The notes: generated from the letters alone by a model not told the origin. A stretch of DNA of 64,000 nt from Streptomyces chumphonensis (GCF_014779715.1 NZ_JACXYU010000016.1:1-64000), one strand, 5' to 3'. Numbered from the stretch's first letter, positions 24,672-35,092 are shown. A program made the numbers and translations.

Positions 24672-26303
24672 TCAGCCCATGTGCGGGTAGCGGTAGTCGG
24701 TCGGGGCGACCTGCGTCTCCTTGATGGCGCGCGGCGACATCCAGCGGAGCAGGTTGAACTTCGAACCGGCCTTGTCGTTCGTGCCGGACGCCCGGGCGCC
24801 GCCGAACGGCTGCTGGCCCACGATGGAGCCGGTCGGCCGGTCGTTGAGGTAGAAGTTGCCCGCCGCGAAGCGGAGCTTCTCCGACGCCTTGGCCAGCACG
24901 GCCCGGTCCTTGGCGAGCACGGCGCCGGTCAGCGCGTAGGCGGAGGCGGACTCCATCTGGTCCAGCATCGCGTCCCACCGCTCGTCCTCGTAGACGTGGA
25001 CGGCGATGATCGGCCCGAAGTACTCGGTCTTGAAGACGTCGTTCTCCGGGTCGGAGCAGACGATGACCGTCGGGCGGACGAAGTAGCCCACGGAGTCGTC
25101 GTAGGTGCCACCGGCGACGATCTCGCAGGTCGGGTCCGCCTTGGCGGCGTCGATGGCGCCCTTGTTCTTGGCGAAGGCCCGGTCGTCGATGACGGCGCCG
25201 ATGAAGTTGGTCAGGTCGGTGACGTCGCCCATGGCCAGGCCCTCGGTCTCCGCGACCAGGTCCTCACGCAGGCCGCCCTCCCACAGGGAGCGCGGGATGT
25301 AGGCGCGGGAGGCCGCCGAGCACTTCTGGCCCTGGTACTCGAAGGCGCCCCGGGTGATGGCGGTCTTGAGGATCGCCGGGTCGGCGGTGGGGTGGGCGAC
25401 GATGAAGTCCTTGCCGCCCGTCTCGCCGACGATGCGCGGGTAGGAGCGGTAGCCGGAGATGTTGGTGCCGACCTCGCGCCACAGGTGCTGGAAGGTGGCG
25501 GTGGAGCCGGTGAAGTGGATTCCGGCCAGCTCCGGGTGGGGCAGGGCGACCTCGGAGACGTCCTTGCCGTCGCCCGTGACGAGGTTGATGACGCCCGGCG
25601 GCATGCCGGCCTCCTCCAGCAGCTCCATGAGCAGCACGGCGGAGTGGGTCTGGGTGGGCGACGGCTTCCAGACGACGACGTTGCCCATCAGCGCCGGGGC
25701 GGTCGGCAGGTTCCCGGCGATGGCGGTGAAGTTGAACGGCGTGATCGCGTAGACGAAGCCCTCCAGCGGGCGGTGGTCCAGACGGTTCCACACGCCCTTG
25801 GGCTGGATGGGCGGCTGCTCGGTCAGCAGCTCGCGGGCGAAGTGCACGTTGAAGCGCCAGAAGTCGACGAGCTCGCAGGGCGCGTCGATCTCGGCCTGCT
25901 GGGCCGTCTTGGACTGGCCGAGCATGGTGGAGGCCGCGATCGTCTCGCGCCACGGGCCGGCGAGCAGCTCGGCGGCCTTCAGGATGATGGCGGCGCGGTC
26001 GTCGAAGGACAGGGCGCGCCAGGCCGGGGCGGCGGCGAGGGCGGCGTCGACGGCGTCCTGCGCGTCCTGGCGCGTCGCGTTGGCGTAGGTGCCGAGCCGC
26101 TTGGCGTGGTGGTGCGGCTGGACGACGTCGAAGCGCTCGCCGCCGCCCATGCGCTTCTCCCCGTTGATCGTCATGGGGAGGTCGATCGGGTTCTCGGCCA
26201 GCTCCTTCAGCTTGCGCTCCAGCCGGGCCCGCTCGGGGCTGCCGGGGGCGTAGCCGTGCACCGGCTCGTTGTACGGGGCGGGGACCTGGGTCACAGCGTC
26301 CAT
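24672..26303 (-). CDS. pruA: L-glutamate gamma-semialdehyde (P5C) dehydrogenase
   Basis: 543-aa aldehyde dehydrogenase, second step of proline degradation to glutamate. The start is taken at ATG 26303 (MDAVTQVPAPYNEPVHGYAP); an ATG three codons upstream is too close to the ribosome site aaggag. The catalytic Cys is in EYQGQKCSAASR, the base Glu in IVGETGGKDF, and the NAD site in FTGSTATFQHLW. Sequences such as RLDHRPLEGFVYAITPFNF are specific to the P5C branch. It lies 89 bp behind putB with no terminator seen between, forming the proline-catabolic operon. Confidence 0.95.
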   Translation of the reverse strand: MDAVTQVPAPYNEPVHGYAPGSPERARLERKLKELAENPIDLPMTINGEKRMGGGERFDVVQPHHHAKRLGTYANATRQDAQDAVDAALAAAPAWRALSFDDRAAIILKAAELLAGPWRETIAASTMLGQSKTAQQAEIDAPCELVDFWRFNVHFARELLTEQPPIQPKGVWNRLDHRPLEGFVYAITPFNFTAIAGNLPTAPALMGNVVVWKPSPTQTHSAVLLMELLEEAGMPPGVINLVTGDGKDVSEVALPHPELAGIHFTGSTATFQHLWREVGTNISGYRSYPRIVGETGGKDFIVAHPTADPAILKTAITRGAFEYQGQKCSAASRAYIPRSLWEGGLREDLVAETEGLAMGDVTDLTNFIGAVIDDRAFAKNKGAIDAAKADPTCEIVAGGTYDDSVGYFVRPTVIVCSDPENDVFKTEYFGPIIAVHVYEDERWDAMLDQMESASAYALTGAVLAKDRAVLAKASEKLRFAAGNFYLNDRPTGSIVGQQPFGGARASGTNDKAGSKFNLLRWMSPRAIKETQVAPTDYRYPHMG

Positions 26304-26392
26304 GGCTGGCATGTCTCCTTCGTGGGGTCGGGGAGGAGGGTCGCGGCGGGGGTGACGGGCTGCCGGGCCACCGGGAGGCGGCCCGCCCGCGC

Positions 26393-27319
26393 TCAGCCTC
26401 GGGTGGCGAGCGAGCGCAGGAAGAACGCGAGGTTGGCCGGGCGCTCGGCGAGGCGGCGCATGAAGTAGCCGTACCAGTCGGTGCCGTACGGCACGTACAC
26501 GCGCATCCGGTTTCCGGTGGCGACCAGGCGCTCCTGCTCGGCCTCGCGGATGCCGTAGAGCATCTGGAACTCGTACTCGTCCGGCTTGCGGCCGAAGCGG
26601 TGGGCGAGCTCCTGGGTGATCGCCACCATCCGCGGGTCGTGCGAGCCGATCATGGGATATCCCTGACCGGCCATGAGGATCTTCAAGCAGCGTACATACG
26701 CCCGGTCGACCTCGCGCTTGTCCTGATGGGCGACCTCGGCGGGCTCCTTGTACGCGCCCTTCACCAGGCGCACCCGGGAGCCTTCCCCGGCCAGCGCCCG
26801 GCAGTCCTCCTCGGTGCGGAAGAGGTAGGACTGCACCACCGCGCCGGTCTGCGGGAAGTCCCCGCGCAGCTCGGCGAGGATCGCGAGGGTGGAGTCCACC
26901 GTGGTGTGGTCCTCCATGTCCAGGGTCACGGTCGTCCCGGCGGCGGCGGCCGCCTCCACGACGGGCCGGACGTTCGCGAGGGCGATGTCGTGGCCGCCGG
27001 GCAGGGCCTGGCCGAACGCGGACAGTTTGACCGACATCTCGGCACGCTCGCCGAAGCCCCCCTGGCTGAGGACCTCGGCGAGCGCGAGGTAGGCGTCACG
27101 GGTGCGCAACGCCTCGCTCGGGTCGGTGACGTCCTCGCCCAGGTGGTCGAGGGTCACCTCCAGGCCGCGACCGGTCAGGTCGCGTACCGTACGGGCCGCC
27201 TGGTCGAGGTGCTCCCCGGCCACGAAGCGGTCCACCACGGGACGGGTGACCGGGGCCGCCGACACGAGCCGGCGGATGCCGTCACTGCGGGCGGCGGCGA
27301 GAAGCACAGGACCCAGCAA
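26393..27319 (-). CDS. putB: Proline dehydrogenase
   Basis: 308-aa FAD-dependent single-domain PRODH that oxidises proline to P5C. I start at TTG 27319, placed 5 nt after ggaggt, which gives LLGPVLLAAARSDGIRRL, the normal family N-terminus; an ATG at 27340 would add seven residues. Barrel motifs are DHLGEDV, SVKLSAFGQALPGG, DMEDHTTVDSTLAIL, RLVKGAYKEPAEVAHQ, and the closing FGRKPDEYEFQMLYGIRE and RVYVPYGTDWYGYFMRRLAE. First gene of the operon with pruA and divergent from the PucR-type regulator. Confidence 0.93.
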   Translation of the reverse strand: MLGPVLLAAARSDGIRRLVSAAPVTRPVVDRFVAGEHLDQAARTVRDLTGRGLEVTLDHLGEDVTDPSEALRTRDAYLALAEVLSQGGFGERAEMSVKLSAFGQALPGGHDIALANVRPVVEAAAAAGTTVTLDMEDHTTVDSTLAILAELRGDFPQTGAVVQSYLFRTEEDCRALAGEGSRVRLVKGAYKEPAEVAHQDKREVDRAYVRCLKILMAGQGYPMIGSHDPRMVAITQELAHRFGRKPDEYEFQMLYGIREAEQERLVATGNRMRVYVPYGTDWYGYFMRRLAERPANLAFFLRSLATRG

Positions 27320-27400
27320 CGGGCACCTCCAACAAGACATCTTTCTTACGGCAGGGTGAGCCACCGCAAAATCTAAGGATCACCCCGGTGACGTGCTATC

Positions 27401-27442
27401 GACAGCTGTCACGCTTGCGTGGCACGAATCTCAGACAGCTGT
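27401..27442. promoter_or_regulatory. Twin gacagctgt boxes between putB and the regulator
   Basis: gacagctgtc at 27401-27410 (itself palindromic) and gacagctgt at 27434-27442, 33 bp apart, close to three helical turns. They sit in the divergent promoter region and are likely sites of the PucR-type regulator on its own gene and on putB-pruA. Confidence 0.6.
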
Positions 27443-27506
27443 ATGAGAATGGAGGGGCGGTGCCGCAGAAGGACGCCGGACGGCGAGGGGAAGGTGGACG
27501 GCGGGG

Positions 27507-28763
27507 ATGCGCGAGGACTACCAGACGCTGATCGACGAGGTGTCGGCGCTGCTCGGCGCCCCCGCCACGCTGGAGGACCGCGACTTCGGCCTCATCGCCT
27601 TCGGTGCGCACGGCGGCGACGGCGACGACGGCGACCTCGTGATGGACCCCGTGCGGACCCGCTCGATCATGCAGCGACGGTCCTCGGCCGCCGTGCGGGC
27701 CTGGTTCGAGCGCTTCGGCATCACCCGGGCGCAGGCGCCCGTCCGCATCCCGCCCGACCCGGCGGCCGGGGTCGTCAAGGGCCGGATCTGCCTGCCGGTC
27801 CGGCACGGCGGCATCGTCCACGGGTACGTGTGGCTGCTGGACGACGGGACGCTCGACCTGGCCGACCCCCGCCTCGCCGAGGCACTCGCCACCGCGCGGC
27901 GCATCGGGGCGCTCCTGGCGGCGGAGGCCCGCGCCGGGGCGCGGCTCGGGGAGTTGCTGCACACCGCGCTGGCCGGCCCGGTGGCCGACCGCGCCGGGGC
28001 GACGGACGAGCTGCGGGAGACGCTCGGCCCGGCCGCCGCCGGACCGCTCGCCGTGGTGGCCGTCACGCCGTGGCACACGTACGGGGCGGGGCCGGGCGAC
28101 ACCGGCGAGCCCGCCACCCGGCTCCCCCAGGTGCCGGTCAGCTGCCCGGTGCCGGCCGGCGACGCGGGCAGCCCGGCGGGCGGGGCGCTGGCAGCGCTCG
28201 TGCGGCTCCGTGTGCCGGACGCCCTCGCCCCCGCCCGGGGCGCCGGTGAACGCCTTCTGCGCTCGCCCCGGACCGGCCTCCCCCCGGACGGCCGAGGCGC
28301 CGGGGCGGGGGCGGGCTCCCGTCCCGGCTCCTCCTCCGCGCCCGGCGAGCCCGGCTCCACGGCGGGCGTGAGCGCCGGGCTCCCCGGGCTCACCGGCCTG
28401 GCGTCCGCCTGGCGGCAGGCGCTCGCCGCAGCCCGCGCCGCCCGGGCCGAGCCCGGCATGGGGCCCGTCGCCGTGTGGCCCTCGCTCGGCCCCTACCGCC
28501 TGCTCACCGCACTGCCGGAGGCCGCGCAGGTCGACCCGGCGGTGCGGCGCCTGCTGGAACCGGCGCACCGCGAGATGGCCCGCACCGCCGAGGTCTACCT
28601 GGACTGCGCGGGGCAGGCGGGGCGGACGGCGGCGGCCCTCGGCATCCACCGTCAGACGCTCTACTACCGGCTCTCCCGCGTGGAGCAGCTGACCGGCCTC
28701 GACCTCGGCGACGGCGCCTCCCGCCTCCTGCTCCACATGGCCCTCAAGACCGCCCGGCTGTGA
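27507..28763 (+). CDS. putR: PucR/CdaR-family regulator of proline use
   Basis: 418 aa. An N-terminal sensory region (MREDYQTLIDEVSALLGAPA, then KGRICLPVRHGGIVHGYVWL) is followed by a GGDEF-like-fold central part with a low-complexity insert near 255-290. The C-terminal PucR helix-turn-helix is at about 350-415 (TAEVYLDCAGQAGRTAAALG, IHRQTLYYRLSRVEQLTGLD). Regulators of this type sit next to their catabolic operon and usually activate it in response to the substrate. Position opposite putB makes proline or P5C the likely signal. Confidence 0.88.
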   Translation: MREDYQTLIDEVSALLGAPATLEDRDFGLIAFGAHGGDGDDGDLVMDPVRTRSIMQRRSSAAVRAWFERFGITRAQAPVRIPPDPAAGVVKGRICLPVRHGGIVHGYVWLLDDGTLDLADPRLAEALATARRIGALLAAEARAGARLGELLHTALAGPVADRAGATDELRETLGPAAAGPLAVVAVTPWHTYGAGPGDTGEPATRLPQVPVSCPVPAGDAGSPAGGALAALVRLRVPDALAPARGAGERLLRSPRTGLPPDGRGAGAGAGSRPGSSSAPGEPGSTAGVSAGLPGLTGLASAWRQALAAARAARAEPGMGPVAVWPSLGPYRLLTALPEAAQVDPAVRRLLEPAHREMARTAEVYLDCAGQAGRTAAALGIHRQTLYYRLSRVEQLTGLDLGDGASRLLLHMALKTARL

Positions 28764-28780
28764 GGCGCGGCCTCACAGCT
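28756..28780. terminator. Terminator spanning two convergent stop codons
   Basis: gctgtgaggc at 28757-28766 and gcctcacagc at 28770-28779 around a 3-nt loop. The left arm contains the stop of putR and the right arm the stop of the convergent membrane-protein gene. Confidence 0.75.
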
Positions 28781-29213
28781 CAGCGCAGAGGCGGCGGGCC
28801 TCGTCGAGGTGGTCCATGGCCTCGCCGCTCAGCTCGAACTCTCGGTGGAAGGCATCCCGCGCCTTCAGCAGTCGCTCGGCCAGCGGCCGGTACCGCGCGT
28901 CCGCCTCTGCGGCACCCTGCGCGAGCGTCATGGCGCTCGACCAACGGTAGTTGTGCGTGAGGCCGTCCGGGCCCTCGTCGAGGAGGAGGTCCGGGTCGAA
29001 GCGGTCGAGCGCGCCGCAGGCGGCCTCGGCGTCGGCGCGGGCGTCGGACGGCGTGTCGTTCGCGACGACCGCCCAGACGGTACCCACCGCGCCCGCGCCG
29101 AGCACGAGCCCGGCGGCGAGGGCGGCCAGGACGAGGCCGGTCCGCTTGCGCGGTGGCGCGGGCGGGTACGGCACCGGGGCTATGGGCGGGTGCTGGGGCT
29201 GCTGAGGGTACAT
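28773..29213 (-). CDS. Hypothetical single-pass membrane protein
   Basis: 146 aa from ATG 29213. The N-terminus is proline-rich and cytoplasmic (MYPQQPQHPPIAPVPYPPAP), followed by the basic PRKRTG, one membrane span near 25-48 (LVLAALAAGLVLGAGAVGTV), and an external helical domain with two Cys (EAACGALD and ARRLCAEL) that could form a disulfide. This layout is common for Streptomyces small anchored proteins of unknown role. Nothing in the neighbourhood suggests a function. Confidence 0.75.
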   Translation of the reverse strand: MYPQQPQHPPIAPVPYPPAPPRKRTGLVLAALAAGLVLGAGAVGTVWAVVANDTPSDARADAEAACGALDRFDPDLLLDEGPDGLTHNYRWSSAMTLAQGAAEADARYRPLAERLLKARDAFHREFELSGEAMDHLDEARRLCAEL

Positions 29214-29317
29214 GTGCGGCAGGCTATCGCCGCGTCCCGCTCCCCGGCCCGCCGCAGCCGTCCACAACGCTTCGGGTGACGGCCTGTTGACGTGGCCTGG
29301 GCCCGGTCCGGACGCGC

Positions 29318-29360
29318 CGACGGCGGGCCACGCGAGGACACCCCGCGTGGCCCGCCGTCG
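29318..29360 (-). terminator. Terminator of serA
   Basis: A 17-bp perfect stem, 29318-29334 with 29344-29360, and a 9-nt loop, lying 19 bp past the serA stop on the minus strand. Confidence 0.85.
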
Positions 29361-29378
29361 GGCGGTGGTCCGGCTGGA

Positions 29379-30971
29379 TCAGGCGTCGGTGAGGTTCACC
29401 GCGCGGGCGGAGGTGGCGCCGATCTCCTCGGCGATCTCCGCGAGGACGGCCGGCGGGATCGTGTCGTCCACCGTCAGCGCGACGAGGGCCTCGCCGCCCT
29501 CCTCGGCGCGCGAGACCTGCATCCCGGCGATGTTGATGCCGGCCTCGCCCAGGATGCGGCCCACCGTGCCGACGACGCCCGGACGGTCGCCGTAGCGCAG
29601 GAAGGCCATGTGCTCGGCGAGCGACAGCTCGATCTCGTGGTCCCCGACGCCGACGATCTTCTGCACGTGCTTGGGGCCGGCCAGCGTGCCGGAGACGGCG
29701 ATCTCCTCGCCGTCGCCCAGCGTGCCGCGCACCGTCACGAGGTTGCGGTGGTCGGGGGAGTCGCTGGAGGTGGTGAGGCGGACCTCGACACCGCGCTCCT
29801 GGGCGAACAGCGGGGCGTTGACGTACGACACGGTGTCGTCGACGACGTCCTCGAAGACGCCCTTGAGCGCGGAGAGCTCCAGCACCTTGACGTCGTGCTG
29901 GGTGATCTCGCCGTAGACCTCGACGTCGAGCCGGACCGCGACCTCGCCCGCGAGGGCGGTGAAGATCCGGCCGAGGCGCTCGGCCAGCGGCAGGCCGGGC
30001 CGGACGTCCTCGGCGATGACGCCGCCCTGCACGTTGACGGCGTCCGGGACGAGCTCGCCCGCGAGCGCCAGCCGCACCGAGCGGGCGACGGCCACGCCCG
30101 CCTTCTCCTGGGCCTCGCCGGTGGAGGCGCCGAGGTGGGGGGTGCACACGACCTGGTCGAAGGCGAACAGCGGGGAGTCGGTGCACGGCTCGGACGCGTA
30201 CACGTCCAGGCCGGCCCCGGCGACGCGGCCCTCCTTGAGCGCCGCGTACAGGGCGTCCTCGTCGACGATGCCGCCGCGCGCGGCGTTGACGATCCGCACG
30301 CTCGGCTTGACCTTGTGGAGCGCCTCGTCACCGATCAGACCCAGCGTCTCGGGCGTCTTCGGCAGGTGGACGGTGATGAAGTCGGAGACCTCCAGCAGCT
30401 CGTCGAGGGTGAGCAGCTTGACGCCCATCTGGGCGGCGCGGGCGGGCTGCACGTAGGGGTCGTAGGCGACGACCTTCATGCCGAAGGCGGACATCCGCTG
30501 GGCGACGAGCACGCCGATGCGGCCGAGGCCGACGACGCCGAGCGTCTTCTCCGACAGCTCGACGCCCGTGTACTTGCTGCGCTTCCACTCCCCCTGCTTG
30601 AGCGCCGTGTTCGCCTGCGGGATGTTGCGGGCGGTGGCGACGAGCAGGCCGCAGGCCAGTTCGGCGGCGGTGACGATGTTGGACGTCGGCGCGTTGACGA
30701 CCATGACGCCGGCCTTCGTCGCGGCGGAGACGTCCACGTTGTCCAGGCCCACACCCGCGCGGGCGACGACCTTGAGCCGGCGGGCGGCGGCGATCGCCTC
30801 GGCGTCGACCTTGGTGGCGCTGCGGACCAGGACGGCGTCGACGTCCGCGATCGCCGGGAGCAGCTCGCCCCGGTCGGCCCCGTTGCAGTGCCGGATCTCG
30901 AAGTCCGGGCCGAGCGCGTCGATGGTGGCCGGGGAGAGTTCCTCGGCGATGAGTACTACGGGCTTGCTCAC
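29379..30971 (-). CDS. serA: D-3-phosphoglycerate dehydrogenase
   Basis: 530-aa long-form (type I) enzyme opening serine synthesis. The NAD site is LGVVGLGRIGVLVAQR in the first ~320 residues, with VNAARGGIVDEDALYAAL and HLGASTGEAQEKAG carrying catalytic residues. An allosteric substrate-binding domain follows at ~320-450, then a C-terminal ACT domain (RYGDRPGVVGTVGRILGEAG) that binds serine. Start GTG 30971. It follows ilvC on the same strand after 291 bp with a terminator between, so it is its own unit. Confidence 0.96.
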   Translation of the reverse strand: MSKPVVLIAEELSPATIDALGPDFEIRHCNGADRGELLPAIADVDAVLVRSATKVDAEAIAAARRLKVVARAGVGLDNVDVSAATKAGVMVVNAPTSNIVTAAELACGLLVATARNIPQANTALKQGEWKRSKYTGVELSEKTLGVVGLGRIGVLVAQRMSAFGMKVVAYDPYVQPARAAQMGVKLLTLDELLEVSDFITVHLPKTPETLGLIGDEALHKVKPSVRIVNAARGGIVDEDALYAALKEGRVAGAGLDVYASEPCTDSPLFAFDQVVCTPHLGASTGEAQEKAGVAVARSVRLALAGELVPDAVNVQGGVIAEDVRPGLPLAERLGRIFTALAGEVAVRLDVEVYGEITQHDVKVLELSALKGVFEDVVDDTVSYVNAPLFAQERGVEVRLTTSSDSPDHRNLVTVRGTLGDGEEIAVSGTLAGPKHVQKIVGVGDHEIELSLAEHMAFLRYGDRPGVVGTVGRILGEAGINIAGMQVSRAEEGGEALVALTVDDTIPPAVLAEIAEEIGATSARAVNLTDA

Positions 30972-31168
30972 TTCGTCTCAGTCCTCACTAGTCCTGGGAG
31001 TACCACCCGCGGCCCGCCGGGCCGGGGGGAGGACGGCCGCGTCCCGACGGCCGAAGGCGGTGGAGATGGGCAGCCGCGTGGAGACGCACGACGCTGTGAG
31101 CCTGTGACGCGTTTCTGCTGGGCAGTCTAATCGCGATGGCGGGCTCGTTCGGCGCGTTCGCCGATCAT

Positions 31169-31182
31169 CCCCCGATCGGGGG
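31169..31182. repeat. 14-bp perfect palindrome in the serA-ilvC gap
   Basis: cccccgatcggggg. It lies between the ilvC terminator and serA, on the promoter side of serA. It could be an operator or simply part of a GC-rich spacer. Confidence 0.35.
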
Positions 31183-31222
31183 CCGCGCCCCGCCCGCCGG
31201 CCCGCGCGCAGGGGTGAGGCGC

Positions 31223-31256
31223 GGGCGCCGCGGCGGACGGGTCCGCCGCGGCGCCC
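31223..31256 (-). terminator. Terminator of the ilvBNC operon
   Basis: gggcgccgcggcggac at 31223-31238 pairs perfectly with gtccgccgcggcgccc at 31241-31256. It starts 6 bp past the ilvC stop codon. Confidence 0.85.
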
Positions 31257-31262
31257 GTGGGC

Positions 31263-32261
<999 letters not shown>

Positions 32262-32412
32262 TTCGGACATCTCCTTGTTGTGTTGCTGTGCGGGCCCGGC
32301 ACGGGAGTCCCGCGTCGGGTCCAACGTTATGGGGATCCGGGGGTGCGCACCGCCGGGTCTCGCGATGCGGTCCGCGGCGGCGCCCGGTCACCGCCGGTGC
32401 GGACGGGCGGCG

Positions 32413-32937
32413 TTACGCGCTGCGCTCCAGCGCGCGCAGCGAGCGGTCGGTGATGGAGCGTGCGCCCCGGCCGACGGCGATCGTGCCGGACTGCACGAGC
32501 TCCTTGATGCCGTACTGCTCCAGCATCTTCAGCATCGCCTCCAGCTTGTCGCTGCTGCCGGTGGCCTCGATGGTCACGGCCTCCGGGGAGACGTCGACGG
32601 TCTTGGCGCGGAACAGCTGGACGATCTCCACGATCTGGGAACGGGTCTCGCCGTCGGCGCGCACCTTCACCAGAACGAGTTCACGCTGCACGGCGGCGCC
32701 CGGTTCCAGCTCGACGATCTTCAGCACGTTGACGAGCTTGTTGAGCTGCTTCGTCACCTGCTCCAGCGGCAGGTCCTCGACGTTCACCACGATGGTGATG
32801 CGGGAGATGTCCGGGTGCTCGGTGGTGCCGACCGCCAGGGAGTCGATGTTGAAGCCGCGCCGGGAGAACAGTGCGGTGATCCGGGCCAGGACGCCCGGCT
32901 TGTTCTCCACCAGGACGGAGAGGGTGTGCTTGGACAT
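32413..32937 (-). CDS. ilvN: Acetolactate synthase small (regulatory) subunit
   Basis: 174 aa. An N-terminal ACT domain (KHTLSVLVENKPGVLARITA, SRRGFNIDSLAVG) binds valine for feedback control; the C-terminal ALS_ss_C domain (VKVRADGETRSQIVEIVQLF) stimulates the catalytic subunit. Separated from ilvB by only 36 bp. Confidence 0.96.
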   Translation of the reverse strand: MSKHTLSVLVENKPGVLARITALFSRRGFNIDSLAVGTTEHPDISRITIVVNVEDLPLEQVTKQLNKLVNVLKIVELEPGAAVQRELVLVKVRADGETRSQIVEIVQLFRAKTVDVSPEAVTIEATGSSDKLEAMLKMLEQYGIKELVQSGTIAVGRGARSITDRSLRALERSA

Positions 32938-32973
32938 GGGTTCGGGTCTCTCTCGCTACTCGCGCCGGTGGTC

Positions 32974-34869
32974 TCAGTCGTCGCTGTCGCCGAAGTCCGG
33001 CCGGACGCCGCGCGCCGCCATGACCTCGTCGTTGGAGGTGCCGGCCGCGACCATCGGCCAGACCATGGCGTCCTCGTGGACGATGAAGTCCACGACCACG
33101 GGCCGGTCGTTGATGGCGTTGGCCTTCTCGATCACGGCGTCCAGGTCGGCCGGGTCCTCGCAGCGCAGGCCGACACAGCCCATGGCCTCGGCGAGCTTGA
33201 CGAAGTCCGGGCAGCGGGTGCCCAGGTTGGGCTGTTTGACCTCGCCCTGCGCGCCGTCGGCGCCCTCGGCGGCCTGAGCGCCCTGCGAGCCGGGGCCGGA
33301 GTGCAGGACGGTGTTGGAGTAGCGCTGGTTGTAGAACAGCGTCTGCCACTGGCGCACCATGCCCAGGGCGCCGTTGTTGATGACGGCGACCTTGATCGGG
33401 ATGTTGTTGAGCGCGGCGGTGACCAGCTCCTGGTTGGTCATCTGGAAGCAGCCGTCGCCGTCGATCGCCCACACCGGACGGTCGGGGGCACCGGCCTTGG
33501 CCCCCAGCGCGGCCGGGACGGCGTAGCCCATCGTGCCGAGGCCGCCGGAGTTGAGCCAGGTGGCGGGGCGCTCGTAGTCGATGAAGTGGGCGGCCCACAT
33601 CTGGTGCTGCCCGACGCCGGCCGCGTAGATGGTGTCGGCGGGCGCGAGGCGGCCGATGCGCTCGATGACCTGCTGCGGCGAGAGCGAACCGTCGTCCGGC
33701 AGGTCGTAGCCCAGCGGGTAGGTGTCCCGCCAGCGGTCGAGCATCTGCCACCAGCCGCTGTAGTCGGCCTTCGTGCCGCTCTCCTGCTCGGTCTGGACGG
33801 CGACCACCAGGTCGGCGATGACCTCGCGGGCGTCCCCGACGATCGGCACGTCGGCGGTGCGGTTCTTGCCGATCTCCGCCGGGTCGATGTCGGCGTGCAC
33901 GACCTTGGCGTACGGGGCGAAGGAGTCGAGCTTCCCGGTGACGCGGTCGTCGAAGCGGGCGCCCAGCGCCACGATGAGGTCGGCCTTCTGCAGGGCGGTG
34001 ACCGCCGCGACCGAACCGTGCATCCCGGGCATGCCGAGGTGCTGCGGGTGGCTGTCGGGGAAGGCGCCGAGGGCCATCAGGGTCGTGACGACCGGAGCGC
34101 CGGTCAGCTCCGCCAGCACCTTCAGCTCGGCGGTGGCGCCGGCCTTCAGGACACCGCCGCCGACGTAGAGCACCGGGCGCCGGGACTCGCCGACGAGCTT
34201 GGCGGCCTCGCGGATCTGCTTGGCGTGCGGCTTGGTGACCGGGCGGTAGCCGGGCAGGTCGTGCGTGGGGGGCCACGAGAAGACCGTCTGGGCCTGGAGC
34301 GCGTCCTTGGCGATGTCCACCAGCACCGGTCCGGGGCGGCCGGTGCTCGCGATGTGGAACGCCTCGGCGATGGTGCGCGGGATGTCGGCCGGGTCGGTGA
34401 CCAGGAAGTTGTGCTTGGTGATCGGCATGGTGATGCCGCAGATGTCGGCTTCCTGGAAGGCGTCGGTGCCGATGGCCTTGGACGCGACCTGGCCGGTGAT
34501 CGCCACGAGCGGGACGGAGTCCATGTGCGCGTCGGCGATCGGCGTCACGAGGTTGGTGGCGCCCGGCCCCGAAGTGGCCATGCAGACGCCGACCTTGCCG
34601 GTGGCCTGCGCGTACCCGGTGGCCGCGTGCCCGGCCCCCTGCTCGTGACGGACGAGGATGTGGCGCACCCGGCCGGAGTCCATCATCGGGTCGTAGGCGG
34701 GCAGGATCGCACCGCCGGGAATGCCGAAGACGGTGTCGGCGCCCACCTCCTCCAGCGCACGGACGAGGGACTGCGCGCCCGTGACGTGCTCGACGGTGGC
34801 GGGCTGCTGTGCACCGCCGGTACGGGCCCGCGGCTGCGGTCGGGGGGCTCCGGAGGCCTGCTCGGTCAT
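32974..34869 (-). CDS. ilvB: Acetolactate synthase large (catalytic) subunit
   Basis: 631-aa ThDP- and FAD-dependent enzyme joining two pyruvates, or pyruvate and 2-oxobutyrate. The catalytic glutamate region is GADTVFGIPGGAILPAYDPM, the ThDP pyrophosphate motif is GDGCFQMTNQELVTA ending in VINNGALGM, and FAD-domain segments include GARFDDRVTGKLDSFAP. A Gly/Gln/Ala-rich insert (GPGSQGAQAAEGADGAQGEV) interrupts the C-terminal domain, as in other Streptomyces copies. It is preceded by the leader peptide and attenuator at 35018-35134. Confidence 0.97.
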   Translation of the reverse strand: MTEQASGAPRPQPRARTGGAQQPATVEHVTGAQSLVRALEEVGADTVFGIPGGAILPAYDPMMDSGRVRHILVRHEQGAGHAATGYAQATGKVGVCMATSGPGATNLVTPIADAHMDSVPLVAITGQVASKAIGTDAFQEADICGITMPITKHNFLVTDPADIPRTIAEAFHIASTGRPGPVLVDIAKDALQAQTVFSWPPTHDLPGYRPVTKPHAKQIREAAKLVGESRRPVLYVGGGVLKAGATAELKVLAELTGAPVVTTLMALGAFPDSHPQHLGMPGMHGSVAAVTALQKADLIVALGARFDDRVTGKLDSFAPYAKVVHADIDPAEIGKNRTADVPIVGDAREVIADLVVAVQTEQESGTKADYSGWWQMLDRWRDTYPLGYDLPDDGSLSPQQVIERIGRLAPADTIYAAGVGQHQMWAAHFIDYERPATWLNSGGLGTMGYAVPAALGAKAGAPDRPVWAIDGDGCFQMTNQELVTAALNNIPIKVAVINNGALGMVRQWQTLFYNQRYSNTVLHSGPGSQGAQAAEGADGAQGEVKQPNLGTRCPDFVKLAEAMGCVGLRCEDPADLDAVIEKANAINDRPVVVDFIVHEDAMVWPMVAAGTSNDEVMAARGVRPDFGDSDD

Positions 34870-35017
34870 CGGCTTTCTCTTCTCGGCGAGGTGAGGGTGG
34901 TGCCGCCCGTGGAGCGTGGTGCTGGAGGGGTGGGCGGTTCTGGTGGTGGCGCTGGGGTGTGACGTCCGGTGTCGGATGTCACGTTTGGGCGGGAGTTGTC
35001 AGGGGTGCTGGTGCAAC

Positions 35018-35052
35018 AAAAAACCCCTCGTGCCGAGGTGGCAAGCGAGGGG
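35018..35052 (-). terminator. ilvB attenuator
   Basis: On the minus strand cccctcg (35052-35046) pairs with cgagggg (35030-35024), with inner tgcc/ggca pairing, followed by six T (35023-35018). It lies between the leader peptide stop (35093) and the ilvB start (34869) and is the classical terminator of transcription attenuation. Confidence 0.9.
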
Positions 35053-35092
35053 AGCGCGTCGCTGGGGATCGCGGGGTGGTGAGGGCCCCGGG

